Shown: positions 8,976-18,540, numbered from the stretch's first letter. The stretch is 64,000 bases of DNA from DTDX01 sp964608455 (GCA_964608455.1 CAZSNM010000002.1:28484-92483), one strand, 5' to 3'. Notes: a model not told the origin generated them from the sequence alone. Translations and numbers: made by a program.

Positions 8976-9472
8976 AGAATGTGAAAATTATAAAAAAAGA
9001 AGTTCGAGCAATAGGATTTGATGATGGAGGCGTCAATTCTAAAAGCATTATTGGAGTTATTTTTAGAGGAAATATATGCCTTGAAGGTTTAATCAAGATT
9101 GAAGCTGCATATAACATAAATGTTACAGAAGAAATAATTAAAGTTTTAAAATCTTCACCTCATTTTAAACAATTAAGAATAATAATGCTGAATAAAGATG
9201 TTTTGATTGGAGAAAAAATTGATTTGCAAAAAATTTATGAAGAAACAAAGTTACCAGTTATAGTGTTTTATAGAGGGAAAATTTTAAAAAAAGGCTTTTC
9301 CACAATAAAAATTAATAAAAGGAAAATTTACTTTAAAACCGTTGGTTTAAACCAAGATTTAATTAAAGAAGTTTTAAAAAATTTTTCATTAAAAAAAGGT
9401 TTTCCTGAACCTTTAAGAGTAGCTTTTTTAATTGCAAAAGCCTTTAAACGTTTTAAACATAGTACTTCATGA
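8972..9472 (+). CDS. DUF99 family protein (endonuclease V-related)
   Basis: This 166-residue protein matches the archaeal DUF99 family (COG1628), whose fold is related to endonuclease V; some members have been reported as deoxyuridine endonucleases. The N-terminus VRAIGFDDGGVN and IIGVIFRG are the family signature, and LRIIMLNKDVLIG and PVIVFYRGK follow. The start is GTG overlapping the stop of the RNase III-like gene by 4 bp, so the pair is coupled. Activity on RNA or DNA cannot be deduced from sequence alone. Confidence 0.82.
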   Translation: MKNVKIIKKEVRAIGFDDGGVNSKSIIGVIFRGNICLEGLIKIEAAYNINVTEEIIKVLKSSPHFKQLRIIMLNKDVLIGEKIDLQKIYEETKLPVIVFYRGKILKKGFSTIKINKRKIYFKTVGLNQDLIKEVLKNFSLKKGFPEPLRVAFLIAKAFKRFKHSTS

Positions 9473-9535
9473 AAAAGTTTAAATTAAACGTAAGCTAACT
9501 CAAACAAGAATAACCTTATTGTAGAGGGGTTTTAA

Positions 9536-9859
9536 TTGCAGTTTTGCCCTAAATGTGGTACCGCTCTTACTCCAACAAAAGTAAATGATAAAATAGTATT
9601 AAAATGTATGAGATGCGGTTATGAAACTGAAAAAACTGAAAAATCCGTTACTAAAGTGTTTCAAGAAAAAGAAAAAATAGTTGTTGTTGGTAAAGAAGAA
9701 GAAAAAATAAGAACAATGCCTAAAGTTAAAGCTGAATGTCCTAAATGCGGAAATAGAGAAGCTTTTTATTGGATAGTTCAAACAAGAGGCGCTGATGAAT
9801 CTTCAACACAATTCTTTAGATGCACTAAATGCGGTTATACCTGGCGTGAATTATCATAA
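9536..9859 (+). CDS. tfs: Transcription factor S (TFIIS-like, archaeal)
   Basis: This 107-residue protein has two zinc ribbons: an N-terminal CPKCG...CMRCG like RPB9/TFS, and a C-terminal CPKCG...CTKCG with the invariant acidic hairpin RGADESSTQFFRC. The hairpin enters the polymerase channel and stimulates cleavage of backtracked RNA. TTG start with GAGGGG upstream. It sits before PCNA, as in several TACK archaea. No anomalies. Confidence 0.95.
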   Translation: MQFCPKCGTALTPTKVNDKIVLKCMRCGYETEKTEKSVTKVFQEKEKIVVVGKEEEKIRTMPKVKAECPKCGNREAFYWIVQTRGADESSTQFFRCTKCGYTWRELS

Positions 9860-9942
9860 ACTGATATAAAAAAGCTTTATTCTTTATTAATTCCATTAAA
9901 CTTTATTTTAATTATTCAAAAAATTAAAAAATGGGGAGAGGC

Positions 9943-10695
9943 ATGTTTAAAGCTATAGTTTCAGATGCAAAACTTTTACGAAACATTTTAGCGGCGGTTT
10001 CAACGCTTGTAGAAGAAGTAGATCTTAACATGAATGAAGAAGGAATAAGTCTTAAAGCTTTAGATCCAAGCCATGTAGCTATGGTAAGTTTAAACTGGCC
10101 TAAGCAATCATTTGAAAAATATGAATGCGATAAATTAACTAAAATAAGAATTAATTTAAGTAATATAGAGAAGCTTTTAAAAAAAGCTAAAAGCGATGAA
10201 AATGTTGAAATAGATTATGATGAAACTTCAAGAAAGTTAACTATGATTCTTAAGGGGAAAATTACCAAAAAATTTGTTGTACCAACTTTAGAGGCTGGTG
10301 AAGAAGAGGCGCCTTCTCCAAAATTAACTTTTAACGCTAAAGTTAAAATTCTTTCAAGCAGTTTAAAAGAAATGATTGATGATGCTGAGGCAATAGCTGA
10401 CAATGTTACATTAGAGGCAACTCAAGAAAAATTTATTGTTAATGCAACTTCAGAATTAAGTAATGCAACTTTTGAAGTTGAAAAAGGAAGTGAAGCTCTT
10501 TTAGAGCTTGAAGTTAAAGAACCTTCAAAAGCAACTTTTAATTTAAACTTTTTAGCTGAAATGGTTAAGGCTGGAGCTTCAACATCAGAAATAGCAACAT
10601 TAGAGTTTTCAACAAATATGCCTATTAAGCTTGAGTTTAATTTAATTCAAGCAAACTTAGTTTATTATTTAGCTCCTAGAATAGAAACAACTTAA
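9943..10695 (+). CDS. pcn: DNA polymerase sliding clamp (PCNA)
   Basis: PCNA is the ring clamp for replicative polymerases, FEN1, ligase and others. The roughly 250 residues show the typical FKAIVSDAKLLRNILAAVS opening, GISLKALDPSHVAMVSL, the interdomain region, and the C-terminal LVYYLAPRIE. I chose ATG at 9943 because GGGGAG lies just upstream and homologues begin at this Met-Phe-Lys; an ATG at 9931 would add four residues. priL follows after 1 bp. One clamp gene is seen here; others may exist elsewhere. Confidence 0.95.
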   Translation: MFKAIVSDAKLLRNILAAVSTLVEEVDLNMNEEGISLKALDPSHVAMVSLNWPKQSFEKYECDKLTKIRINLSNIEKLLKKAKSDENVEIDYDETSRKLTMILKGKITKKFVVPTLEAGEEEAPSPKLTFNAKVKILSSSLKEMIDDAEAIADNVTLEATQEKFIVNATSELSNATFEVEKGSEALLELEVKEPSKATFNLNFLAEMVKAGASTSEIATLEFSTNMPIKLEFNLIQANLVYYLAPRIETT

Positions 10696-10696
10696 C

Positions 10697-11740
10697 ATGT
10701 TAACTACTATTGATTTAGCTAAATATCCATTCGTTAAAGAAGCTGCTGAATATATTAAAAGTTTAGGGCTTAAAATAGATGAGTTAACTTCAGCTGAATT
10801 TACTGAAATAGTTAATAGAGCTGAAGAAAGAATAAAAGAAGCCTTAATAAACACTAAAATTTCAAAGGATTGGTTAAGAAATGATATTGAAATTTTATCA
10901 TTTCCAACAGCAATTCTTTTGTTAAATAAAATTAAAGATGAAAAAATTAAACGAAGATATGCTTTATCAGAGGCTAAAAGAGCATATGAATTTTTAATAA
11001 ATGAAGAAAATGAAAAAATTCTTTATATAGCTAAAGAAACCTTTAATTGGAAAATAGATTTTGCCAACATAACAATTAACAATAGATTTTTCATTTTTAA
11101 AATTCATTTTTTAAATTATTTAAGAAATGCTATAAAAATTAAGGATGCTAAATGGAAGTTAACCAATAGAATTTTAAGAGAAGGCTATGTTTACATAACT
11201 AAGGAGGAAGCTGTAAGGCTTCTTGAAGAAGAAATTCAAAGAAAAATTTTAGCTAAAATAGAGGATTCAAAAATTGAAATTAAAAATTTTGAGGAACAAA
11301 TAAAAAGGATAATTGGATATTCAAATAAATTAAGTTTTGCTTCATCCACGGATTTACCTAAAACAATTGTGTTTTCAGCACTTCCACCATGTATAAAAAA
11401 AATTTATGAATCTATAAAGTCTGGGGGGCATGCATCTCATATAGAAAGATTTACTTTAACAGCTTTTCTTTTAAATATAGGTTTAAAACCTGAAGAAATA
11501 ACTCAAATTTTTAAGGAAGTTTCAGATTTCGATGAAGAAAAAACAAGATATCAAATTGAGCATATAGCGGGTGCAAGAGGTTCAGGAATTAAATATGCTC
11601 CACCAAAATGTTCAACTTTAAAAACTTATGGCTTATGCATAAATCAAGATGAATTATGCAATAAAATAATGCATCCATTAACCTATTATAAAAAAGCGTT
11701 AAAACTTTGGAGAAAAAAAGTTGATAGAAGATTACATTAA
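10697..11740 (+). CDS. priL: DNA primase large subunit PriL
   Basis: PriL partners PriS to make RNA/DNA primers. The 347 residues carry an N-terminal helical domain and a C-terminal iron-sulfur domain with four spaced cysteines: PPCIKKIYE, then CSTLKTYGLC and a final CNKIMHPLTYY. HASHIERFTLTAFL is the conserved helix around the cluster domain. The stop overlaps priS by 20 bp, so the two subunits are likely made in coupled fashion. The neighbouring pcn and GINS genes form one replication operon. Confidence 0.93.
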   Translation: MLTTIDLAKYPFVKEAAEYIKSLGLKIDELTSAEFTEIVNRAEERIKEALINTKISKDWLRNDIEILSFPTAILLLNKIKDEKIKRRYALSEAKRAYEFLINEENEKILYIAKETFNWKIDFANITINNRFFIFKIHFLNYLRNAIKIKDAKWKLTNRILREGYVYITKEEAVRLLEEEIQRKILAKIEDSKIEIKNFEEQIKRIIGYSNKLSFASSTDLPKTIVFSALPPCIKKIYESIKSGGHASHIERFTLTAFLLNIGLKPEEITQIFKEVSDFDEEKTRYQIEHIAGARGSGIKYAPPKCSTLKTYGLCINQDELCNKIMHPLTYYKKALKLWRKKVDRRLH

Positions 11741-12803
11741 AAAAAAGTTTTCAGAATATTATCGTTTATTTTCTTGGAGAATTAAAGAACCTAAAGAAAT
11801 CACTAAAAGAGAATTCGGTTTTCTTCTTTTTAAAGAAAAAATTATGGTTCGTCATAAAGGTTTTTTAAATATTAATAATCTTCGAGAATTTATTAAAACA
11901 ATTGTTCCATCAGATGTTTATTATTCTTCAGCTTATTATTTAAAGCCTGAAGAAGAAATGAAAAATAAAGGATGGCTTGGTGCAGATTTAATATTTGATA
12001 TAGATGCTGATCATATAGATACTTTATGTAAAAAAGAGCATGATAAATGGATTTGTAAAAACTGTGGTTATATAGGTAAAGGGACTTCTCCAGAAAGTTG
12101 TTTAAAATGTGGAGAAAATAAAATTCAATCTGAAACATGGATTTGTCAAAAATGCTTGGATAAAGCTAAAGAAGAAGCTTTAAAACTAATAGATTTTTTA
12201 ACAGAAGATTTTGGATTTAAAAAGGATAATATTAAAGTGTATTTTACAGGCCATAGAGGTTACCATATTCATGTAGATTCAAAAGAAGCATTAGAATTAA
12301 CCAGCGAGGAAAGAAAAGAAATAATTGATTATGTAATGGGTATTGGAATAGACTTAAATCTTTTAAATTTTTTAAATCTTGCTAAAGAGCAAACCTATGG
12401 TTGGATTAAAAGAATAACTTCTGCTATAAACTTTAATTCATTAAAAAAACCTGTAACTAAAAAGAGATTGCGTGAAATTCAATCTATTATTAAAGATAAA
12501 GCAGTTAAAGTAGATGCTATAGTCACTATGGATATCCATAGATTAATAAGGCTTCCAGAAACATTAAATGGTAAAACAGGTTTAAGAGCAGTTAAAATAG
12601 ATTTAAATCATTTTGAGAAATTTAACCCTTTTGTTGAAGCAGTTGCTTTAGAAAAGGGAGAAGAAAAAATTTACATTAAAGAAGCACCGAAATTTTTCTT
12701 AGGAAAAGAAGAGTTTGGACCTTATAAAAATGAGAAGGCAACTCTTTCAACAGCAGCAGCTTTACTTTTAATTTGTAAGGGAAAAGCTGAACCAGTGAAT
12801 TAA
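11721..12803 (+). CDS. priS: DNA primase small (catalytic) subunit PriS
   Basis: PriS polymerises the primer. The 360 residues show the metal-binding DIDADHID motif, the catalytic GHRGYHIHVDS motif, and a zinc-binding insertion with CKNCG and CLKCG plus CQKCLDK. HRLIRLPETLNGKTGL is the conserved nucleotide-binding part. TTG start inside priL. GINS follows after 2 bp. Length and order are standard for archaea. Confidence 0.95.
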   Translation: MIEDYIKKKFSEYYRLFSWRIKEPKEITKREFGFLLFKEKIMVRHKGFLNINNLREFIKTIVPSDVYYSSAYYLKPEEEMKNKGWLGADLIFDIDADHIDTLCKKEHDKWICKNCGYIGKGTSPESCLKCGENKIQSETWICQKCLDKAKEEALKLIDFLTEDFGFKKDNIKVYFTGHRGYHIHVDSKEALELTSEERKEIIDYVMGIGIDLNLLNFLNLAKEQTYGWIKRITSAINFNSLKKPVTKKRLREIQSIIKDKAVKVDAIVTMDIHRLIRLPETLNGKTGLRAVKIDLNHFEKFNPFVEAVALEKGEEKIYIKEAPKFFLGKEEFGPYKNEKATLSTAAALLLICKGKAEPVN

Positions 12804-12805
12804 AA

Positions 12806-13342
12806 ATGTTTAATGAATTATTTAAAGCTTGGAAAAAAGAGGAGGAAAATGAGGAAATTCAAAGTTTAAGCCAAGACTTTTATCTTAATATAAATCGCTA
12901 TATTAATGGATTAAAGGAAAAAATAGAGAGAGAACAAGATTCCATAAAGCTAGAATTAGCTAAAGAAGAATATAGTTATGCTGTTAAAATTTTAAGCAAG
13001 CTTGTAGATGCAAGAATTAAAAAAATATTAAATAAGGTTATTGAAGAAAAAAAGGTGCCTTTAGAGCTTCTTGCGGAAGAAGAAAAAGAAGTATTTTCTC
13101 CATTAAATAAAGTTGTTGATTTAATAATTAAATTTAAGGAAAAGCTTTTTAAAGGAGAAATAGAATTAAAAAAGAAAAAACTTGTTATTGTAAGATTTCT
13201 TCAAGAACTTCCAAAAATAGTTGATGAAAATTTAAAAGTTTATGGACCTTTTGAAAGTGAAGATATAGCAGTTTTACCTGAGGAAAATGCTGAAGCATTA
13301 ATTAAAAGAGGCGTGGTTGAAAAAATAGATTATAAAGATTAA
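12806..13342 (+). CDS. GINS complex subunit (Gins51/Gins15 type)
   Basis: GINS joins MCM and the GAN/Cdc45-like protein in the archaeal CMG helicase. The 178 residues have an N-terminal helical A domain and a C-terminal small B domain, YGPFESEDIAVLPEENAEAL followed by LIKRGVVEKI. That A-then-B order is the Gins51 type. The neighbours pcn-priL-priS make the assignment firm. The partner Gins23 is not recognised in the window. It ends 105 bp before rpl44e, where a new promoter seems to lie. Confidence 0.88.
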   Translation: MFNELFKAWKKEEENEEIQSLSQDFYLNINRYINGLKEKIEREQDSIKLELAKEEYSYAVKILSKLVDARIKKILNKVIEEKKVPLELLAEEEKEVFSPLNKVVDLIIKFKEKLFKGEIELKKKKLVIVRFLQELPKIVDENLKVYGPFESEDIAVLPEENAEALIKRGVVEKIDYKD

Positions 13343-13390
13343 GAATATCCTTATGCATACTTAATGAATTAAAAAGGTGAAAAAGAAAGA

Positions 13391-13398
13391 TTTATAAC
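13391..13398 (+). promoter_or_regulatory. Putative TATA box for the rpl44e operon
   Basis: TTTATAAC after a purine-rich BRE-like stretch (AAAAGAAAGA) lies about 57 bp upstream of the rpl44e ATG, in the only sizeable gap between the GINS gene and the ribosomal block. Seen by eye only. Confidence 0.45.
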
Positions 13399-13447
13399 TT
13401 TTCAATAAAGCATAACGTTTAGGAAAGCTTAAAAAGGAGATTTTAAA

Positions 13448-13726
13448 ATGAAGGTTCCAAAAGAAATGAATGTTTATTGTCCTAGATGCAAAAAGCATTC
13501 ACCTCATTCTGTTTCCCTTTATAAAAAGGGAAAAGAAAGAGCGTTAGCTATAGGAGCAAGAAGACATGAAAGAGAAAAGCATGGATATGGTGGACAAAAA
13601 TGGCCTGAGCTTAAAAAAACAGCAAAAACAACAAAAAAACAATTGCTAAAGTTAAAATGTAAAGAATGCAATTATACAGTTTATAGACTTGGAATAAGGT
13701 TAAGAAAACTTCAATTTGAGGCTTGA
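13448..13726 (+). CDS. rpl44e: Large ribosomal subunit protein L44e
   Basis: This 92-residue eL44 has a zinc ribbon split by a basic loop: CPRCKKHSPHSVSLYKKGK at the start and LKCKECNYTVYR near the end. It lies near the E site of the 50S subunit. SD AAGGAG precedes ATG. It is followed directly by rps27e and aif2A, an order conserved widely in archaea. Confidence 0.97.
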   Translation: MKVPKEMNVYCPRCKKHSPHSVSLYKKGKERALAIGARRHEREKHGYGGQKWPELKKTAKTTKKQLLKLKCKECNYTVYRLGIRLRKLQFEA

Positions 13727-13731
13727 AAAAA

Positions 13732-13926
13732 ATGGCCAGGGTAGAGTTGATTCCTAAACCTTCAAGCAAATTTATTAAAGTTAAATGCCTTAAATGTGGA
13801 AATGAACAAATAATTTTTGGTAAAGCTAGCATAAAAGTTAAGTGTAATGTGTGCGATGAGATTTTAGCTGAGCCAACAGGCGGACAAGTAAAACTTTTAT
13901 GTGAAAAACTGCAGGAGCTTGATTAA
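13732..13926 (+). CDS. rps27e: Small ribosomal subunit protein S27e
   Basis: This eS27 zinc-ribbon protein has CLKCGNEQIIFGKAS and CNVCDEILAEPTGG. I took the ATG at 13732, giving about 64 residues; an in-frame TTG at 13723 would overlap rpl44e and adds three residues only. It forms part of the 30S head/body region. Downstream is aif2A after 14 bp with SD AAGGGG. Confidence 0.95.
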   Translation: MARVELIPKPSSKFIKVKCLKCGNEQIIFGKASIKVKCNVCDEILAEPTGGQVKLLCEKLQELD

Positions 13927-13940
13927 TTAAGGGGAGAAAA

Positions 13941-14720
13941 ATGTCAACAAACAGAGAGTATCCTGAGGAGGGAGATTTAGTAATAGCTACTGTAAGGCGA
14001 ATAACAGATTATGGCGCTTATGTGACGCTTGATGAATATGATGATCAAGAAGGATTACTTCATATATCTGAAATAGCATCAACATGGGTTAAAAATATAA
14101 GAGATCATGTAAGAGAAGGACAAAAATTAGTTTTAAAGGTTTTAAGAGTTAATCCTGAAAAAGGCCATATAGATTTATCTTTAAGAAGAGTCACTGGAAA
14201 AGAAAAAATGGAAAAACTTCTTCAATGGAAAATTGATAAAAAAGCAGACTCAATAATGAAGACTGCTATTGAAAAATTAAAGAAGACTGAAGAAGAAGCT
14301 AATGCAATTAAAGAAGTTATTTTAAAAAAATATGAAAGTTTATATGATGCTTTTGAAGAAGCCGTTGAAGAGGGACAAGAAGTATTTGAGAAACTTGGTA
14401 TTTCTTCAGAATGGGCTAAAGCTTTAACTGAAGCAGCTAAATCAAAAATAAAAATTGAGAAAGCTAAGGTTTCAGCTACAATAGAATTAACTTGCTTAAA
14501 ACCAGATGGAATAGAAGCTATAAAGCAAAGCTTGCTCAATGCTGAAAAAATTAGAAGGAAAGGCGCAAGCATAATTGCTTATGCTATAGGAGCGCCTAGA
14601 TATAAAATAGAAGTTTTAGCTAATGATTATGGAGAGGCTGAAGCTCTTTTAAAAAAAGCTATAGATGAAGTTTTAACAACAATAAGAAATTTTGGAGGAG
14701 AAGGACGTCAAATAGATTGA
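13941..14720 (+). CDS. eif2a: Translation initiation factor 2 subunit alpha (aIF2-alpha)
   Basis: aIF2-alpha is the third subunit of the factor that brings initiator tRNA to the ribosome. The 259 residues show an N-terminal S1 domain (YPEEGDLVIATVRRITDYGA; EGLLHISEIASTWV), a helical middle domain and a C-terminal alpha-beta domain (IELTCLKPDGIEAIK; YKIEVLANDYGEAE). Length is normal. It is followed by nop10 after 2 bp, in the widely conserved archaeal order. Confidence 0.96.
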   Translation: MSTNREYPEEGDLVIATVRRITDYGAYVTLDEYDDQEGLLHISEIASTWVKNIRDHVREGQKLVLKVLRVNPEKGHIDLSLRRVTGKEKMEKLLQWKIDKKADSIMKTAIEKLKKTEEEANAIKEVILKKYESLYDAFEEAVEEGQEVFEKLGISSEWAKALTEAAKSKIKIEKAKVSATIELTCLKPDGIEAIKQSLLNAEKIRRKGASIIAYAIGAPRYKIEVLANDYGEAEALLKKAIDEVLTTIRNFGGEGRQID

Positions 14721-14722
14721 AA

Positions 14723-14872
14723 ATGCAAATTAAAAAATGTAAAAAATGCGGAAGATATACTCTTAAAGAAAATTGTCCTTTATGCGGAGAAAAAACATTT
14801 AACCCTCATCCTCCTAAATTCTCTTTAGATGATAAATATCTTAAATTAAGATTAAAAGCTGAAGAAAAATGA
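14723..14872 (+). CDS. nop10: H/ACA RNP component Nop10 (short gene)
   Basis: This 49-residue protein is encoded between aif2A and the PAC2 gene. It has the Nop10 zinc ribbon CKKCGRYTLKENCPLCGE, then the NPHPPKFSLDDKY linker that binds Cbf5, and a short helix. Nop10 stabilises Cbf5 in H/ACA-guided pseudouridylation and rRNA processing. The stop overlaps the next ATG as ATGA. Length is a little under the family's usual 55-60 residues. Confidence 0.95.
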   Translation: MQIKKCKKCGRYTLKENCPLCGEKTFNPHPPKFSLDDKYLKLRLKAEEK

Positions 14873-15630
14873 AAACTATCCTTAAGGAGTGTAAAGTTAA
14901 ACCTGTTAACCCCATAATTATAGAGGGGTTACCAGGATTAGGTTCTGTTGGAAAAATAGTTGCTTCATACCTTATTTCTCAATTAAAAGCTAAAAAAATA
15001 GCTGAGCTTTATTCACCTCATTTTCCTCATTACGCTTTAGTAAATGGACAGGGAGTTGCAAGATTACCTAAAAGCACATTTTATTACTATAAAAACAAGA
15101 AAAGAAAGCTTGAGCTTATTATAATTACTGGTGATTGCCAACCTCAAACTAATATAGGGCAATATGAAGTGGCAGAAAAAATAGTTGAATATGCTAAAAA
15201 ATATTCAAGTAAGCTTCTTATAAGTATTGGAGGCTACAGTTCAAGTAGAAAAGAGGAGCCTAAAGTTTATGGAGCAGCCACAAATGTTAAATTAATTAAT
15301 CAATTAATTAAGATGGGTGTTGCTATTAATGAGGATGGTGTCCCAATAGTTGGTGTAGCTGGAATATTACTTCCTTTAGCTAAAGCTAAGGGTTTAAATG
15401 CAGTATGTTTGCTTGGAGAAACGTTGGGCTATATTCCAGATCCTAAAGCTGCTAAAAGTGTTTTAAAGGTTTTAAATCAATTTTTAAACTTGAAAATCGA
15501 TTTAAAAGAGTTGGAAAAAGAAATTAAAGAAATGGGAAAGCTTGAAGAAAAAATTCTTAAAACAACCCAAAGTTTTGAGGAAACATTTGAAGAAAAGAAA
15601 ATAACTGAAAAATTCTCATATATATCTTAA
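14869..15630 (+). CDS. PAC2 family protein (proteasome assembly chaperone-like)
   Basis: This 253-residue protein opens with PIIIEGLPGLGSVGKIVASY, the PAC2 family signature, and continues with LIIITGDCQPQ and ISIGGYSSSRK. Eukaryotic PAC2 and archaeal PbaB-type relatives assist proteasome alpha-ring assembly, but archaeal copies next to nop10 have unproven roles. The ATG overlaps the nop10 stop by 4 bp, so it ends the operon. It converges on aglB with 2 bp between stops. Confidence 0.88.
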   Translation: MKTILKECKVKPVNPIIIEGLPGLGSVGKIVASYLISQLKAKKIAELYSPHFPHYALVNGQGVARLPKSTFYYYKNKKRKLELIIITGDCQPQTNIGQYEVAEKIVEYAKKYSSKLLISIGGYSSSRKEEPKVYGAATNVKLINQLIKMGVAINEDGVPIVGVAGILLPLAKAKGLNAVCLLGETLGYIPDPKAAKSVLKVLNQFLNLKIDLKELEKEIKEMGKLEEKILKTTQSFEETFEEKKITEKFSYIS

Positions 15631-15632
15631 CT

Positions 15633-18323
15633 TTAACCAGTTTTAACAATTAAGGTTTTTATTTCACTGGAAATAGATGAGCCTTCTTTGGTAACAAGCA
15701 AAGCTTTAACATAGTATGTTCCAGGTTTTTCAGGTTTCCAGATAGTTTTAAAAATGTTTTGTGTAAGCGTACCTTTAGTTAAATTAAACCAGTTAACTTT
15801 ATCTAAGCTATATTGAATTGTAACGTTTCCTTGAGTTAATGAAGAAACTTCAATTTCAACATTTTCACCTAAATTTAATGAGGAGGGTGTTAATGAAAGA
15901 TTTAATAGTAAAGAAGCATTGCTAACAGTTAAAGATAAAGTTTGACTAAAAGCTTTTGTATATTTTCCAGCTTCACCATCCCATCTGCTTCTAATAAGAT
16001 AAACACCGCTTCCAGGAAGCCAACTGTAAACATAGGAGCCATTAATTGCTGTTATGCTTGTTCCAATATTTTCCCATGTTAAACCACCATCTTTTGAATA
16101 TTCAAGAGTTACAAGTTTATTGTTTAATCCTTCACCCTTAGAAGTTAACCTTCCATAAAGGTTAACCGCCTCCCCATATAATATTTCAGATTTACTTAAT
16201 GAAAGTGTTAATTCGCTTAGGGCAGGATAACTTACCTCGTAAATAAACACAAACCTATTTGGTTGAGAAGCATAAACAAGCTTAAAGTAATCTGAGGATG
16301 CTTGAGACGGATTTATTCCCATAACTATTAATTTTCCAAGCATAGTATTTTCGTTTATACCATTTCTATCAGCAATAGTTTCATTAGCTATAATTTGATT
16401 ATTTAAAGTAATTACTCTATAATATTTAACTTCTTGTGCGCTTCTTTTTTCATAAAAATGAACTATTTTCCCATCATAAGAAGAACCGTTACCTATCCTA
16501 GCCATCCAATACCATTTATTATCTTCACCAAAACCATAATATTGTATACCGCTTTGTCCCCTGGTCCATGTTACAAATATGGCTATATGAGTAACATTAT
16601 AAGATTTTAAGGTTGGAATGGCTTCAGTTTCATTTGAAAGAAAAGTTCTAGCTATTAAAGCTATTTGAGTGAAGTTTAATGTTCCATTATCAGCCATTGA
16701 ACGTTTATCAGCTATAGCCGTTATCCAATAACCATAATCCCACCATGAAAATACAACAGCATTCTTTGGTAAATTTTCTTTCATCCAAATTAAAGCTTGA
16801 AGCCAATCCTGATATTTAGATGCTTCCTCTCCAGAAGGAGCTGTTGGAATGCTTGAAGTAGCTATAGTAGTTGGAGCATAAGCTGAATTTGAAGCATAAT
16901 ATAAGGTTGGTGTAATAATAATTAAAAGAATAAGTAATATGGCCGCTCCAAATTCTCTTGCTACTCTAGATTCAAACTTAATTTTCTTTTTTGGAAAAAT
17001 AATTTTTTCTTTTAAAATATCTAAAGATGGTTTAGCTAATTCAATTACACCTATGGCGCTTAAAAGAGATAAAGCTGGGGCCAGTATAATAGTTAATCTA
17101 ACAAATGAACCTGCAAAATAAATTGATGATAAACCAAAAAGAATAAGAAATAAATCGTTATTTCTTCTTTTTTGAAGGGAAAAGAGAAATCCAAAAAGAC
17201 CTAAAATAATTAATGCTCCAAATTCATAAAAGAAGGATGACCATGTACCTGGTCTATGCTCAGCTACAGATTCAACCAATGGCATTTCAAGCCTAACTAA
17301 AGGATTAACTATAGCTGCAAATTTTCCTGCTAAAGGACCAATTAAACCTTTACTCCATAAAATTACTGTTCCTCCGACCAAAATAATTGCAAAAGCTAAA
17401 GCTGCTAAAATTTTACCTCTAAAGGAAGAAGCCCTTTCAAAAACTTCGCAACCAATTAAAATAATAAAAATCAAAAATAAAGCTAAAGTTGACCATTCAG
17501 AAATAAAACTATAACCTAACTTTGGAATTTGAAGAGAAATCAAAAAGAATATGCTATATGTTATCGAATAAACAATTAACAATCTAGTTGAATAACGCTT
17601 AAGTAAAACTAGCACTAAAGTGAATAAAGCAATTAATGAAGCTGGATACCTAAAGGCGCCCCAACCCATTCCAATGTAACCTAAAGATAAACCAGCTAAT
17701 AATGCATAAATAATGCTTGCTCTAAGAGATCTAGAGTTTGATAATGCTTTTAAATAGAACATAAAGAATAAAAGCATAGTAAATATTCCAATAGTTTCAT
17801 CATCAAAAAATCCTAATGAAGTTCGAGTAATATGAGAAGTGTTAAAAGCTAAAAATAAAGCTGAAAGTAAACCTATGCTTTTACCCCATTCTCTTCCCAA
17901 AAGGTATGCAGCTAAACATGTTGCAACACCCATAATTATTGGAAATATTACACAAAGTTGATAAAGTGTTATTGAAACTCCTAAATCTTGAAGAAGCATA
18001 TAGAGAAGCGCAGCTGTAAATGATACACCAGGGTAATTTGTAGTTGAAATATCTCTACCCCAAGGATACCAACTCATGTTATCATGCCAACTAAACCAGG
18101 CTTTAAAACCATTATTTACTATATATTCAGCCATTCTATATTGTTGATATGGATCAAATTCAGAAATGAAAAAACCCCATCTTAACGGTAAAAGCCTAAT
18201 AATTGCAGCTAAGGCTAAAATTAAGAGGAGAGTTGCAAAATGCAAGCAGCTGCTTCCAGAAATCTTTAAAGAAGCTAAAAAATCTTTAATTTTAGGTAGG
18301 AAAGAATTTGAATTTGTTTTCAT
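15633..18323 (-). CDS. aglB: Oligosaccharyltransferase AglB (STT3 family)
   Basis: AglB transfers a lipid-linked glycan to Asn in Asn-X-Ser/Thr of exported proteins. The 896 residues show an N-terminal block of about 13 hydrophobic segments, an early metal site in FISEFDPYQQYRMAEYI, the catalytic SLGFFDDETIG loop, then an extracellular domain with the WWDYG signature (near residue 526) in FSWWDYGYWITAIA. A C-terminal part of roughly 200 residues has two Ig-like beta repeats, longer than in minimal AglBs. Divergent from ileS across a 217-bp gap. Confidence 0.95.
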   Translation of the reverse strand: MKTNSNSFLPKIKDFLASLKISGSSCLHFATLLLILALAAIIRLLPLRWGFFISEFDPYQQYRMAEYIVNNGFKAWFSWHDNMSWYPWGRDISTTNYPGVSFTAALLYMLLQDLGVSITLYQLCVIFPIIMGVATCLAAYLLGREWGKSIGLLSALFLAFNTSHITRTSLGFFDDETIGIFTMLLFFMFYLKALSNSRSLRASIIYALLAGLSLGYIGMGWGAFRYPASLIALFTLVLVLLKRYSTRLLIVYSITYSIFFLISLQIPKLGYSFISEWSTLALFLIFIILIGCEVFERASSFRGKILAALAFAIILVGGTVILWSKGLIGPLAGKFAAIVNPLVRLEMPLVESVAEHRPGTWSSFFYEFGALIILGLFGFLFSLQKRRNNDLFLILFGLSSIYFAGSFVRLTIILAPALSLLSAIGVIELAKPSLDILKEKIIFPKKKIKFESRVAREFGAAILLILLIIITPTLYYASNSAYAPTTIATSSIPTAPSGEEASKYQDWLQALIWMKENLPKNAVVFSWWDYGYWITAIADKRSMADNGTLNFTQIALIARTFLSNETEAIPTLKSYNVTHIAIFVTWTRGQSGIQYYGFGEDNKWYWMARIGNGSSYDGKIVHFYEKRSAQEVKYYRVITLNNQIIANETIADRNGINENTMLGKLIVMGINPSQASSDYFKLVYASQPNRFVFIYEVSYPALSELTLSLSKSEILYGEAVNLYGRLTSKGEGLNNKLVTLEYSKDGGLTWENIGTSITAINGSYVYSWLPGSGVYLIRSRWDGEAGKYTKAFSQTLSLTVSNASLLLNLSLTPSSLNLGENVEIEVSSLTQGNVTIQYSLDKVNWFNLTKGTLTQNIFKTIWKPEKPGTYYVKALLVTKEGSSISSEIKTLIVKTG

Positions 18324-18540
18324 TAAGCATCCCTTAATTCTTCTTTTAGCCTTAAGCTAAAGATAAAAATTTTATCTAATTAATAAATCTTCGCTTAGCT
18401 TATAAAGAAAAATTTAATAAAGAGGTTAAAAAGGTTTACAATTTGCAGCTAAATTAAAGTTTAAAAATAAAATCTAAAACCTATTTGTTTAATCCTTAAA
18501 TTAATTAAATTATGCATTAAAGATGCAAGGTAGATGAAGA

